From: CAG-177 sp003514385
GTDB taxonomy: Bacteria > Bacillota > Clostridia > Oscillospirales > Acutalibacteraceae
Direction: 5' to 3'
DNA: 64,000 nt
Assembly (NCBI GenBank): GCA_051920445.1
Contig: JBPPLN010000001.1
Span: forward strand, 1,240,001-1,304,000
Part shown: positions 35,514 to 43,890 of the stretch, piece after piece
Layout: each line of letters starts with the position of its first letter
How positions within the stretch are numbered: position 1 is the stretch's first letter
Notes under the pieces: model-generated
What the model saw: the letters and a program-made list of their open reading frames with translations, nothing else
Told to the model about the DNA's origin: nothing
The model's database searches: none
Translations under genes and position numbers: made by a program

Positions 35514-35543
35514 TTGACTTGCCGCAAAATTATATTCTATAAT
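35514..35543 (+). promoter_or_regulatory. Promoter of the interrupted XRE gene
   Basis: TTGACT (35514-35519), an 18-nt spacer and TATAAT (35538-35543). It reads toward the HTH fragment at 35685. Confidence 0.75.
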
Positions 35544-35572
35544 ATGTTTGCAATAATTTCGCGAAACGGAGA

Positions 35573-35607
35573 GGGCAATTTACCCCTCGACCGGCGGTAA
35601 ATTGCCC
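35573..35607 (+). promoter_or_regulatory. Perfect 12-bp inverted repeat in the XRE gene leader
   Basis: GGGCAATTTACC and GGTAAATTGCCC are separated by 11 nt, about 30 bp downstream of the -10 box. No T-run follows. It may be an autoregulatory operator or an RNA hairpin in the 5' leader. Confidence 0.6.
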
Positions 35608-35684
35608 CAAAAACGGCGACTTGACTGACACTCCCGTGACAAATACTGCGGGCGGTGCTATGATATGCAGCGGAGGTGATCGAA

Positions 35685-35825
35685 ATGGTCAACAAATCAA
35701 CATTCGGTCAGTTTTTGCGTCAAAAGCGAAACGAAAAGGGGATGACCCAAAAGGAGTTCGCAGAAAAACTTTTCCTCAGCGAATCCGCAATATCAAAATG
35801 GGAGAAGGGAGTTTCCCATAGTTAA
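35685..35825 (+). pseudogene. XRE-family regulator, N-terminal HTH fragment (interrupted gene, part 1)
   Basis: The frame encodes MVNKSTFGQFLRQKRNEKG, then TQKEFAEKLFLSESAISKWE, a complete XRE helix-turn-helix up to its conserved SKWE. It then runs into the mobile element (KGVSHS) and stops at 35823. GGAGGTGAT precedes the ATG. The remainder of the gene is at 52214-53106. Joined at GGGAGA the protein reads SKWETGKSYPDITMIPDIC, matching the normal XRE pattern SKWExGxSYPD. The 46-residue fragment still contains the DNA-binding domain and could be expressed from its own promoter without its membrane sensor part. Confidence 0.85.
35800..35805. other. attL core of the integrated element
   Basis: GGGAGA, inside the codons for Trp-Glu of the SKWE motif. 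The same hexamer at 52214-52219 is in the same codon phase. It contains GA, the crossover dinucleotide established for TndX/TnpX-type large serine recombinases. Confidence 0.75.
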
Positions 35826-35847
35826 AGATACCACACCAAATATGATG

Positions 35848-35862
35848 AACCCACGCTTATAC
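35848..35862. repeat. Left-end copy of the ACCCACGCTTATAC motif
   Basis: AACCCACGCTTATAC lies 43 bp inside the left end. Its exact reverse complement is at 50514-50528 and a direct copy of CCCACGCTTAT at 50479-50489, both in front of the recombinase gene. Confidence 0.65.
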
Positions 35863-35884
35863 ACTACCAGCTATAATAAACCGC

Positions 35885-35920
35885 AAGGACAGCAATTTGA
35901 TGATACTGCTGTCCTTTCTT
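35885..35920 (+). terminator. Intrinsic terminator at the element's left end
   Basis: AAGGACAGCA / TGCTGTCCTT stem with a 12-nt loop followed by TCTTTT. It insulates the element's cargo from chromosomal transcription started at the XRE promoter. Confidence 0.75.
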
Positions 35921-35975
35921 TTATAAAATTGCAGTACACATAAAAAAGCTGTAAAATGATAAATATATTTGTCCT

Positions 35976-36008
35976 TGTAACAATTCTCGGACATTTGCCT
36001 GTTATACT
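35976..36008 (+). promoter_or_regulatory. Operator-promoter block A, upstream of the response regulator
   Basis: TGTAACAATTC directly followed by TCGGACATTTG, then 5 nt and a -10 box TATACT (36003-36008). The same block with the same spacing to the -10 is found at 37860 and 40372, so it probably binds the element's own response regulator over the -35 region. Confidence 0.75.
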
Positions 36009-36036
36009 ATCTGCAAAAAGCAAAGGAAGTGAGAAT

Positions 36037-36729
36037 ATGGAGCAGATTTTAATTGTCGAGGACGACAGTTTTTTGAATAAGATGTTGGCCTATAACCTGA
36101 CCGCAGACGGCTACGGCGTGACTTCTGCCCTAAACGCCAGAACCGCAGCCGACGCCATCCGCCAGCGGGAATTTGATTTGGTGCTGCTGGACATCAACCT
36201 GCCGGATGGCAACGGCTTTGAGCTGTGCAAGCTGATCAAGCCCCAGCACCCGGACACTATTGTAATTTTCCTGACCGCCAACGATCAGGAGAGCGACCAG
36301 ATACGGGGCTATGAGGTGGGCGCGGTGGACTACATCACAAAGCCCTTTGTGATCGGGGCCTTGCAGCGAAAAATCAAAGCCATGTTCGCCATGCTGGAAC
36401 ACCACAAACCGGCCAAGGACATTTACGACGACGGGCGGCTGTTTCTGGACTTCTCGGAGCAGACGGCTTCCTTAAACGGCAAGCCCCTGACCCTATCCCC
36501 GATGGAGTACAAAATGCTGAACCTGTTCCGCAAAAATCCCCGGCAAGTGTTGACCCGTGGGCAGCTTTTGGAAAAGCTGTGGGATATAGACGAAAGGTTT
36601 GTGGACGAACACACCCTGACAACTTCCATCAGCCGGATTCGCAGCAAGATTGAAGCCGACGGCGGCGCGCCCTACATCAAGACCGTTTACGGCATGGGCT
36701 ATCAATGGACGGGAGGCGAGGCAAAATGA
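36037..36729 (+). CDS. OmpR/PhoB-family response regulator
   Basis: 230 residues from ATG 36037 (AAAGGAAGTGAG upstream). The receiver domain has EDD at residues 8-10, the phosphoacceptor in VLLDINLPDG, the Thr in IFLTAND and the Lys in DYITKPF. The C-terminal winged helix has LSPMEYKMLNLFRKNP, the recognition helix in DEHTLTTSISRIRSKIE and the wing TVYGMGYQW. It is cognate to the kinase gene it overlaps by 4 bp. Four operator blocks in this element, including one before this gene, suggest it activates itself and the adjacent ABC transporter genes. Probably responds to a cell-envelope antibiotic or peptide, by analogy with similar cargo. Confidence 0.92.
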   Translation: MEQILIVEDDSFLNKMLAYNLTADGYGVTSALNARTAADAIRQREFDLVLLDINLPDGNGFELCKLIKPQHPDTIVIFLTANDQESDQIRGYEVGAVDYITKPFVIGALQRKIKAMFAMLEHHKPAKDIYDDGRLFLDFSEQTASLNGKPLTLSPMEYKMLNLFRKNPRQVLTRGQLLEKLWDIDERFVDEHTLTTSISRIRSKIEADGGAPYIKTVYGMGYQWTGGEAK

Positions 36730-37757
36730 AGTTTCAAAACCTCTCGGTAAAGCGGCTGTTTGGCCGGGTGGCAATGGGGCTTGCCCTCTCCATGTCCGGG
36801 ATCACCATAGCCCTGTTTCTTGTGACAAAACAGATTGCGGTGCTGCTGACGGGCGGGGCGCTGCTGCTGTGCGCTCTTGTGGGGATTTTTGTACTGACGC
36901 AGGCGTTTGGAAAACGGCTGTCGCAGTTTACCGCTGACCTGTGCCAGACCTTAGACCACATGATCGCCGGAAATGAAGCACCCCAGCGCCCGGAGGACAG
37001 CGAAACCCAGCTTGCCAGAATTGGACATCGGCTGGCAAGGCTTTATCAGATCATGCAGGAGAACCGCCGCCGGGTAGACGAGGAACGGCAGGAGTTACAG
37101 ACCCTTGTATCGGATATTTCCCATCAAGTGAAAACGCCGGTAAGCAATCTGAAAATGGCGACGGACACCCTGCTGGAAAAGCCTATGACCGAGGCGGAGC
37201 GCACCGACTTTATCCGGGGAATCCGCAGCCAGACGGATAAGCTGGACTTTCTCTTTCAAGCCCTTGTGAAAACTTCCCGGCTGGAAACAGGCGTGATCCA
37301 GTTGGATAAGAAACCGGGCCGCCTCTTTGATACTGTGGCGCAGGCCATGAGTGGGATCGTGTATGCAGCGGAGAAAAAGGAAATCGCTGTGTCCGTGGAC
37401 TGCCCGGAGGATTTGACCGTTTCCCATGACAGCAAGTGGACATCCGAAGCCCTCTTTAACCTGCTGGACAATGCGGTGAAATACACCCCGGCGGGCGGAA
37501 AAATCGCTGTGTCGGTGGTGCTATGGGAAATGTATGTGGAGATTAAAGTAACCGACACCGGCAAGGGCATTTCCGAAAGCAATCAGGCCGCTATCTTCCG
37601 GCGCTTTTATCGTGAGGAAGAAGTACACGAACAGCAGGGCGTTGGCATTGGCCTGTATCTGGCCCGCGAGATCGTAACGCGGCAGGGCGGCTATATCAAA
37701 GTGGTTTCGGAGCCGGGCAAGGGTTCGGAATTTTCCATTATGCTGCCTACAAAATAG
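36726..37757 (+). CDS. Sensor histidine kinase
   Basis: 343 residues, start ATGA-overlapping the regulator stop. Two transmembrane helices (about 14-33 and 37-60) are joined by a very short loop, so there is almost no external sensor domain. This is typical of intramembrane-sensing kinases that take their signal from a partner transporter. A HAMP-like helix is followed by the H-box VSDISHQVKTPVSNLK, N-box LFNLLDNAVKYTPAGG, G1 DTGKGIS and G2 GVGIGLYLAREI. It should phosphorylate the upstream regulator. The neighbouring permeases are the likely signal source. Confidence 0.92.
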   Translation: MKFQNLSVKRLFGRVAMGLALSMSGITIALFLVTKQIAVLLTGGALLLCALVGIFVLTQAFGKRLSQFTADLCQTLDHMIAGNEAPQRPEDSETQLARIGHRLARLYQIMQENRRRVDEERQELQTLVSDISHQVKTPVSNLKMATDTLLEKPMTEAERTDFIRGIRSQTDKLDFLFQALVKTSRLETGVIQLDKKPGRLFDTVAQAMSGIVYAAEKKEIAVSVDCPEDLTVSHDSKWTSEALFNLLDNAVKYTPAGGKIAVSVVLWEMYVEIKVTDTGKGISESNQAAIFRRFYREEEVHEQQGVGIGLYLAREIVTRQGGYIKVVSEPGKGSEFSIMLPTK

Positions 37758-37761
37758 AACG

Positions 37762-37802
37762 CGGCGGACGGCCATTTCCGGCTGCCCGCCGTAAATTTTT
37801 TT
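37762..37802 (+). terminator. Intrinsic terminator after the kinase gene
   Basis: CGGCGGaCGGCC / GGCtGCCCGCCG stem-loop followed by a TAAATTTTTTT run. It separates the two-component operon from the first permease gene, which has its own operator-promoter. Confidence 0.8.
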
Positions 37803-37803
37803 G

Positions 37804-37892
37804 AAATGTCCGAGCGTTGTAACATTTCACCCCGATTTTCAATGAAATTTTTTGGCCGCTGTAACATTTCGCGGACATTTGGGGTTTACAAT
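37804..37892 (+). promoter_or_regulatory. Operator-promoter block B, upstream of permease 1
   Basis: Outer dyad arms AAATGTCCG (37804) and CGGACATTT (37872-37880) enclose two direct copies of TGTAACATTTC (37818 and 37860). The second runs into GCGGACATTTG, and 5 nt later is the -10 TACAAT (37887-37892). It is nearly identical to block C. Confidence 0.78.
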
Positions 37893-37922
37893 ACCCTTAT
37901 CAAATATGGAGGTGATACAACT

Positions 37923-40310
37923 ATGACATGGCCTTTTGAGAACGATACCAGCGCCATTGTAAAGAAATTAGCAAAACGCAATGTATCTTCAAATCGTATT
38001 TTTTGCTTTTTTAATGTTTTGACCATTGCGCTGGCAATTAGTTTGATTGTGGGAATCTCCTTATTCCAACAAGGCAGCAAAATTAGTGAACAAAAGATTT
38101 TGAATCAAATGCAGCAAGCTACCATCGGGGGGCTTACAGCAGAACAGATAGAAGTTCTGAAAAAAGAACCTGATCTTGAAGATATTGTACCCTATAAGCA
38201 TAGTGATAGTTTTCTGATGGATGGGATCAAATTTGAAGCGGTTTATATGCCGACTGGTTTTGGAATTATAAAATCCTATGAATTAGTCAGTGGAACCTGT
38301 CCAGAACAGTACAATGAAATTGTAATTGATAAAAATGTGCAATTAGAACTGGGGTATCAGCTAAATATAGGAGATACCATCACTTTACCAACGGCAGGGA
38401 GTAAAACAGAGGATTTCATCATTACTGGTTTTACTGATAATGTGGAAACAGGAACATTTTACTTTTATGTCTCCCCAGCGTATGCAGAACAGGGTGTGTT
38501 ATTATCTGATATTCCATATAGTGCCTTGATTCGTGTAAATGGTGCCACGGAAATGGGACTTATTGATTTTGAGAATACAGTATATCGTCTGGCTTTATCC
38601 CAAGACATAAGCAGGAACCAGCTTTATTTTAATAGCAAATTCTGTTCCTCACTTATCAGTGGATCAGGAATGGGAGGTGTTCTTTTAGCTACTCTTTTTA
38701 TTGCATTTTCAAGCGGAATTGTCATATACAGTGTGTTCTACCTTTCGGTATCAAATCAAGTGTCGCAGATTGGACAGCTCAAAACTATTGGCATGACAGA
38801 AAAACAAATTAAGCGGATGATTCGTAAAGAGGGGTATCGTTTCTGCCTGTTCGGAATACCTGCCGGTATTACAGTAGGTATCATATTTGCATATTTGTTA
38901 GAGCCGAATGGAATAACGATTATCAATGCCATAGCCACAAGTATTTTCGCAATAATATTAGGCATTATCATCGTACAAATTTCCGTATACAAGCCCGCAC
39001 AAATAGCTTCAAATATTTCCCCTATTGAAGCAACAAAATATGTTGGAAACAATCCAGAACTAAAAGAAAGTAGAGTGCGGAACAGGAAAAATCATATTCG
39101 TCTCTCACCGTATTCTTTAGCCGTATTGAGCGAAAAGCAGAATCGAAAAAAACACAATCTGACGATTGCCTCGCTTGCAATCGGCGGGATTTTATTTATG
39201 GTTGGAGCCACTTTTATATCATCATGGAATCCAGATTCCTTTGCAAGAATGGGGAATTTGGAAGATGGAGAATATTATATTACGATTAACCACAATACAT
39301 TAGTCAATCCGAAACCGTATGGTATTTCGGAGTATCAAGTTGATACGCCTTTTTCACAGGAACTCATGGAAGAATTGCAACAAATCCCGGAAGTTAAAGA
39401 GATTTATGCTACGGAGAGAACCGCAGCCATTATTGAGTATCACAATGAACAATTAGAAATTCCCATTATTCCGATTACGCCTGATAATCAGGAAGAAATT
39501 TTGAAAACGCTTCCTGTTGATTGGACATACGAAACATTGGTGAAACAAGACGCTATGGTTATATTAGGAACAAGTGTACAGAAAGAAGTCTATCATGCTT
39601 GCCCGTCAATAGGAGAAAAAGTGACATTACGATGGTTTGATGGGGCTGAACACAGCATAGATATTTTGATTGCCGGTACTTCCGAAAAAAGTATGAATGA
39701 GGGCTTTTATCTCCCCAAAGAAACCATAGAAAAGTTGTGGGGCGATATGGATTTAACAGCTTCCTTAACTTTGTCCGTACCTGAATATGAAAAAGTGGGT
39801 AAATCAGTAGAAAGCAAATTAAATAATATACTGTCCCGACACCCTGATTTGGTAATGGAAACCTTACAAGAGGTAAAAGCATCTTCGGCAAATACGATTC
39901 ATAATACCAGCGTACAAGTTTATGGAGTATCTGCCTTTGTCATTATGTTTAGCATTTTTAATCTGACAAACACCTTGATTAGTCGTATCAGTACAAGGAG
40001 AAAAGAATTTGGAATATTGGAATCTATCGGTATGACAAAAAAGCAGCTAAAGAAAATGCTGCTGCATGAAAGTGTCTTACTGATTATTCCATGCTTGATT
40101 ATTACGGTTGTGGTAGGAACCTTGATAGGGTATTTGTTAGTACGGATATTGTCTGCGAATGGATTAACTTATTTTCAATATGCTTTTCCTTTTATTCCAT
40201 TACTGATTTACGGTGTCTGCTTAATAATAACACCTATTATAATTTCTGCTATCTGTCTAAAAATTCAATGCAGAAATTCGTTGGTGGAACGGATCAAAAT
40301 GGCAGACTGA
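37923..40310 (+). CDS. ABC transporter permease 1, FtsX-type, two-module
   Basis: 795 residues from ATG 37923 (GGAGGTGAT 7 nt upstream). It begins MTWPFENDTSAIVKKLAKR, almost the same as permease 2. The layout is one N-terminal helix (about 29-46), a large extracytoplasmic domain, three helices with FtsX pattern (GMGGVLLATLFIAFSSGIVI), a second helix and external domain, and three C-terminal helices. This is the 4+4 arrangement of large MacB/FtsX permeases that move or sense lipophilic peptides rather than import small solutes. The gene is much more AT-rich than its neighbours, suggesting separate origin. It is its own transcription unit between blocks B and C. Confidence 0.88.
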   Translation: MTWPFENDTSAIVKKLAKRNVSSNRIFCFFNVLTIALAISLIVGISLFQQGSKISEQKILNQMQQATIGGLTAEQIEVLKKEPDLEDIVPYKHSDSFLMDGIKFEAVYMPTGFGIIKSYELVSGTCPEQYNEIVIDKNVQLELGYQLNIGDTITLPTAGSKTEDFIITGFTDNVETGTFYFYVSPAYAEQGVLLSDIPYSALIRVNGATEMGLIDFENTVYRLALSQDISRNQLYFNSKFCSSLISGSGMGGVLLATLFIAFSSGIVIYSVFYLSVSNQVSQIGQLKTIGMTEKQIKRMIRKEGYRFCLFGIPAGITVGIIFAYLLEPNGITIINAIATSIFAIILGIIIVQISVYKPAQIASNISPIEATKYVGNNPELKESRVRNRKNHIRLSPYSLAVLSEKQNRKKHNLTIASLAIGGILFMVGATFISSWNPDSFARMGNLEDGEYYITINHNTLVNPKPYGISEYQVDTPFSQELMEELQQIPEVKEIYATERTAAIIEYHNEQLEIPIIPITPDNQEEILKTLPVDWTYETLVKQDAMVILGTSVQKEVYHACPSIGEKVTLRWFDGAEHSIDILIAGTSEKSMNEGFYLPKETIEKLWGDMDLTASLTLSVPEYEKVGKSVESKLNNILSRHPDLVMETLQEVKASSANTIHNTSVQVYGVSAFVIMFSIFNLTNTLISRISTRRKEFGILESIGMTKKQLKKMLLHESVLLIIPCLIITVVVGTLIGYLLVRILSANGLTYFQYAFPFIPLLIYGVCLIITPIIISAICLKIQCRNSLVERIKMAD

Positions 40311-40315
40311 TTTTG

Positions 40316-40404
40316 AAATGTCCGAGTGTTGTAACATTTCACCCCGATTTTCAATGAATTTTTTTGGCTGTTGTAACATTTCGCGGACATTTGGGTTTTA
40401 CAAT
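40316..40404 (+). promoter_or_regulatory. Operator-promoter block C, upstream of the small protein-ATPase-permease 2 operon
   Basis: AAATGTCCG (40316), TGTAACATTTC at 40330 and 40372, the latter continuing GCGGACATTTG, then the -10 TACAAT (40399-40404) at the same 5-nt distance as in blocks A and B. The about 90-bp block is almost identical to block B, implying duplication of the control region. Confidence 0.78.
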
Positions 40405-40436
40405 ACCCTTATCAACAAAAGTGAGGAGGCGACGCA

Positions 40437-40697
40437 ATGGAACTGACCCCGACCTTGATTTTGAATCTGGCGCTGCTGATCGTCCCGCCCGTTGCCCTTG
40501 TGCTGGTGTTCCGGCAATGGCTGGCCCGGCACATCCGCTGGGTGGTTGCCTTGACTGCTCTCTGTGATGTTCTCCTGTTTTGGGATGAACTGTTCTACTA
40601 TGAGAGCTTCGGCCTGTTCGCTGTGCTGATTCTGGTACAGTTGGCGGCCACCGGCGCAGCAGCGTTCCACATTTACAACAAACAAAGAAAGGATTGA
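40437..40697 (+). CDS. Small membrane protein of the ABC transporter operon
   Basis: 86 residues with GAGGAGG about 8 nt before ATG 40437. Three hydrophobic segments fill most of it (TLILNLALLIVPPVALVLVF, WVVALTALCDVLLFW, LFAVLILVQLAATGAAAF), with a basic end (YNKQRKD). It lies 5 bp before the ATPase gene and after operator block C. I do not recognise a family. By position it may be an accessory subunit of the transporter or a modulator of the kinase. Confidence 0.75.
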   Translation: MELTPTLILNLALLIVPPVALVLVFRQWLARHIRWVVALTALCDVLLFWDELFYYESFGLFAVLILVQLAATGAAAFHIYNKQRKD

Positions 40698-40702
40698 ATT
40701 TT

Positions 40703-41368
40703 ATGAGCATTTTACAGACTATCGACCTGAAAAAGTATTACGGCACAGAGCCGAACATCACCCGCGCCCTTGATGGCGTGAACTTCTCCGTGGAGGACGG
40801 CGAATTTGTGGCCGTTGTGGGAACCTCTGGCAGCGGCAAGTCCACCCTGCTTCACATGATGGGCGGGCTGGACACCCCTACTTCCGGCAATGTCATTGTC
40901 CGGGACAAAGAGCTGTCGAAAATGAATGACGAACAGCTCACCATCTTCCGCCGCCGCAACATCGGCTTTATCTTCCAGAACTATAACCTTGTTCCGATCC
41001 TGAATGTGTATGAGAACATTGTCCTGCCGGTGGAGCTGGACGGGGACACGGTGGATCAGAAGTTTTTGGACGAGATCGTTCGCCTGCTGGGACTGGAAGA
41101 TAAACTGAAAAATATGCCGAACAATCTTTCCGGCGGACAGCAACAGCGTGTGGCGATTGCCCGCGCCTTGATTACCAAACCGGCTATTGTTCTGGCCGAC
41201 GAGCCGACCGGCAACCTTGACAGTAAGACCAGTGCCGAGGTGCTGGGGCTTATCAAGCGCACCAGTGCGGAGTTCCGGCAAACTGTCGTGATGATTACCC
41301 ACAACAACGACATTGCCCGTCTTGCAGATCGGATTGTCCGCATTGAGGACGGCAAGATCGTGGAGTAA
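40703..41368 (+). CDS. ABC transporter ATP-binding protein (MacB/BceA-like)
   Basis: 221 residues from ATG 40703 (AAAGGA upstream). Walker A is GTSGSGKST (near 40-48), Q-loop FIFQNYNLVP, signature LSGGQQQR, Walker B VLADEPTGNLD and H-loop MITHN. The NIVLPVEL stretch and the DEPTGNLDS end are typical of the LolD/MacB/BceA class, which pairs with FtsX-type permeases. It powers the permease encoded 14 bp downstream and, since it is the only ATPase here, probably permease 1 too. Confidence 0.94.
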   Translation: MSILQTIDLKKYYGTEPNITRALDGVNFSVEDGEFVAVVGTSGSGKSTLLHMMGGLDTPTSGNVIVRDKELSKMNDEQLTIFRRRNIGFIFQNYNLVPILNVYENIVLPVELDGDTVDQKFLDEIVRLLGLEDKLKNMPNNLSGGQQQRVAIARALITKPAIVLADEPTGNLDSKTSAEVLGLIKRTSAEFRQTVVMITHNNDIARLADRIVRIEDGKIVE

Positions 41369-41382
41369 GGAGGTGGCAGGCT

Positions 41383-43758
41383 ATGACATGGCCTTTTGAA
41401 AATGATACCAGCGCCATTACAAAGAAGCTGGCAAAGAAAAGTTTGCAAAGCGAGAAGCGCCGGAATCTGATGGTGGTGATTGCCGTTGCGCTGGCGGCGT
41501 TTCTGATCTGCTTTACGGGAATTGTGTCTACCTCCCTGACACAAATGCAGCGCAATCAGGTTGTCGATACTTATGAGGCGGTCTGGCTGGGCGTAGAGGA
41601 AAACGACATTGAAACCCTGAAAGGACTGCCGGAGTTTGAGCGCGTAGGCGGCTACTATATGCTCGGTGAGGAACTTTCAGAACAAGGCTATCATGCGTCC
41701 TATGTGTATTGCGACGCGCAAATGATGGAGATTACCAAGGCGCAGATGGAGTTGTTAGAGGGCCGGGTTCCTGAAAAAGCAAATGAAGTTGTCGTAAGCA
41801 AATACTTTCTTTCCACCTATGGAAACAATGCCAAGATCGGGGACACTGTGACCTTAGATACCGAGAGCTTTCATGGTGATTATGTCGTTACCGGCATTAT
41901 GGACAGCGTAAATGAGAAAGAAGCGAATACCTGCGCTATCATTCTTTCCAAAGCTGCCCTGACAGAATGGAACGGGTTTGATCCGGCTGGGTATCGTGCC
42001 TATGCCCATTTCAAAAACAGCGACCGGTTGGGCGAAGAACTGATGACCTCTTATTGCAGGGAGATTGCAGAGGAATATCAGCTTCCTATGCCCAAAATGA
42101 ACAGCAAATATTTTGCTTATGCCTCTAAATCCTTTGATTTTGCACTGATGGCTAGCGTGATTGCCATTGTTCTGATCGGCGGCTATATTGTGATCCAGAG
42201 TATCTTCCGTATCTCCATCAATGACAAAATCAGGAGCTACGGGCAGCTTCGGACGATTGGTGCGACACCAAAGCAAATCAAGCGGATTGTAAAGAACGAG
42301 GGACGCAAACTCGGCAGTATCGGGATTCTGATTGGCACAGTGCTGGGCGTATGCGGCGGTTTCCTCCTGTTTTCCAAGGGTTTTAACGCTGTTTCCTATG
42401 TGGCAACGGTTATTTTAACGCTTATAAGCAGTTGGATCATGGTATCTGTTTCCATCCGTAAGCCGGTGAAAATTGCGGCAGGGATTTCCCCCATTGAAGC
42501 CGTCCGTTTTACCCCGGTACAAAAGGACATCCGAAGCCGGAAAAAGAACATCAAGCTCAATCCTGTTTCAATGGGAATTGCGAATTTTAAGCGTGACCGA
42601 AAAAAGACAGTTGCTATTGTAGCCTCATTGAGTTTGGGCGGAATTATTCTGCTTGTGGTATCTTCCATTGTATTAACACGCTCCCCGGAAGCACGGGCAA
42701 GACTTTATTTTCCAGATGGCGATTATAAAATTTATCTACAATCAGAAGTGCCAGAAGAAGAACTTATGGCAGCAGGAAATCCACTGAACGAGGAATTAAA
42801 GCAGGAAATTTTATCTATTGATGGTGTCACAGATGTAATTGCAAACAGACAAACGCTTCATACAACTTTTAAGGGGGACATCAATCAGAACACTGGAAAC
42901 TGTGATATGCTGACCGATCAGAATTATGCTAAGGTTGAGGCTGCATTGACGGAGGGAACGATGCCAACAGATTCTCATAGTATCGTAATTTCACGCTCGA
43001 TTGTAGATTCTTATGAAGATATGGGAGTTGGTTCAACGGTCGAAATATCTTTCGGAGAGGGGCAGTCATCCGTTCCTGTTACTATATCAGGGCTATTTGG
43101 CCCAGGCACATATACCGGGCATGGTAAATTACTTATTGATGGGGCTGTTGCATTTGCACCGCAGGATTTGTTCTGTGAACTACACCCGGAAATTACTTCA
43201 TTTGACTATTCGTGGAGTATTGCAAGCGATCCGAAAAAAGCGGAAATCGTAAAAGCTGGCTTAAAAAATATTGTTGCCAGCCATAGTAACCTTGCTTTAG
43301 ATGAAATAAATATACGGATTGAATATATGAAGTCGAAAGATCAGGTGGCATTCGGGAGTATGGAGGTGCTTTCATGGCTGGTATTCCTTTTTGGTGTTAT
43401 CAATCTTATCAATACGACACTCTCTAACCAGATAGCCCGAAAGCAGGAAAACAGTATTCTGCGTTCTATCGGCCTAACACAAAAACAGCTATGTGAAATG
43501 AACATCTGTGAGGGGCTGTGCTATGCGCTCTTTGCAACATTGGCGACGCTGATCGTTGGGCTTCCGGCTTCCATCTTTGCTTGCAGAAAAATGAGTATAG
43601 GAGCTTTTGCCGGAAATGTAGTGCCTTACAAATTCCCGGTTTTGGAAATGGGACTGTTCATTCTGGTATTGTTCGGAATGGAACTGATCTTGTCTGTATG
43701 GACAATCCGCAGACAGAAAAAGCAATCCCTGATCGAACAAATGCGGGCGATGGAATAA
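41383..43758 (+). CDS. ABC transporter permease 2, FtsX-type, two-module
   Basis: 791 residues, AAGGAGGTGG before ATG 41383. N-terminus MTWPFENDTSAITKKLAKK matches permease 1. The helix pattern is the same 4+4 with two external domains: first FtsX core at about 250-370 (SVIAIVLIGGYIVIQSIF), second near the end (VLSWLVFLFGVINLINTTLS, LFATLATLIVGLPASIF). About nt 42,700-43,450 is clearly more AT-rich than the flanking parts of the same gene, so the second external domain may have been replaced by recombination. It should form a heteromer or parallel transporter with permease 1 and the shared ATPase. Antimicrobial-peptide detoxification is plausible but inferred. Confidence 0.88.
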   Translation: MTWPFENDTSAITKKLAKKSLQSEKRRNLMVVIAVALAAFLICFTGIVSTSLTQMQRNQVVDTYEAVWLGVEENDIETLKGLPEFERVGGYYMLGEELSEQGYHASYVYCDAQMMEITKAQMELLEGRVPEKANEVVVSKYFLSTYGNNAKIGDTVTLDTESFHGDYVVTGIMDSVNEKEANTCAIILSKAALTEWNGFDPAGYRAYAHFKNSDRLGEELMTSYCREIAEEYQLPMPKMNSKYFAYASKSFDFALMASVIAIVLIGGYIVIQSIFRISINDKIRSYGQLRTIGATPKQIKRIVKNEGRKLGSIGILIGTVLGVCGGFLLFSKGFNAVSYVATVILTLISSWIMVSVSIRKPVKIAAGISPIEAVRFTPVQKDIRSRKKNIKLNPVSMGIANFKRDRKKTVAIVASLSLGGIILLVVSSIVLTRSPEARARLYFPDGDYKIYLQSEVPEEELMAAGNPLNEELKQEILSIDGVTDVIANRQTLHTTFKGDINQNTGNCDMLTDQNYAKVEAALTEGTMPTDSHSIVISRSIVDSYEDMGVGSTVEISFGEGQSSVPVTISGLFGPGTYTGHGKLLIDGAVAFAPQDLFCELHPEITSFDYSWSIASDPKKAEIVKAGLKNIVASHSNLALDEINIRIEYMKSKDQVAFGSMEVLSWLVFLFGVINLINTTLSNQIARKQENSILRSIGLTQKQLCEMNICEGLCYALFATLATLIVGLPASIFACRKMSIGAFAGNVVPYKFPVLEMGLFILVLFGMELILSVWTIRRQKKQSLIEQMRAME

Positions 43759-43770
43759 CCGTATGGGATC

Positions 43771-43801
43771 GGCGGGGCGGCGTGTGCTGCCCCGCTTTTT
43801 T
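43771..43801 (+). terminator. Intrinsic terminator after permease 2
   Basis: GCGGGGC-ggcgtgtgct-GCCCCGC followed by TTTTTTC. Confidence 0.8.
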
Positions 43802-43824
43802 CGCCATTTCTCAAAAAATTTTTG

Positions 43825-43890
43825 AAATGTCCGAGCTTTGTAACAATTCAGCCTGTTTTTTTGTCGAAATCAAAGGCACCTCGGACATTT
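43825..43890 (+). promoter_or_regulatory. Operator block D, orphan
   Basis: AAATGTCCG (43825), TGTAACAATTC (43839) and CTCGGACATTTA (43879-43890) match the elements of blocks A-C, but the inner TGTAACATTTC copy is missing. No plus-strand gene follows; the next gene is convergent. It looks like a relic in front of a lost gene or a decoy/regulatory site. Confidence 0.6.

Noticed and set aside
35805..35811. Alternative attachment core AAGGGAG (35805-35811 and 52212-52218), which would give a neat dyad attP (CTTTAATTAAGGGAG then TTTCCCATAGTTAAAG)
   Set aside because: Joining the flanks there shifts the reading frame and destroys the SYPD continuation, whereas GGGAGA restores the expected protein exactly. 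The dyad is kept in mind as a possible recombinase recognition feature.
40437..43758. Transporter as a simple macrolide or bacitracin (BceAB) resistance pump
   Set aside because: The permeases are about 790 residues in a 4+4 layout with two external domains, unlike BceB, and there are two of them; a peptide or envelope-stress role is possible but a named resistance cannot be supported.
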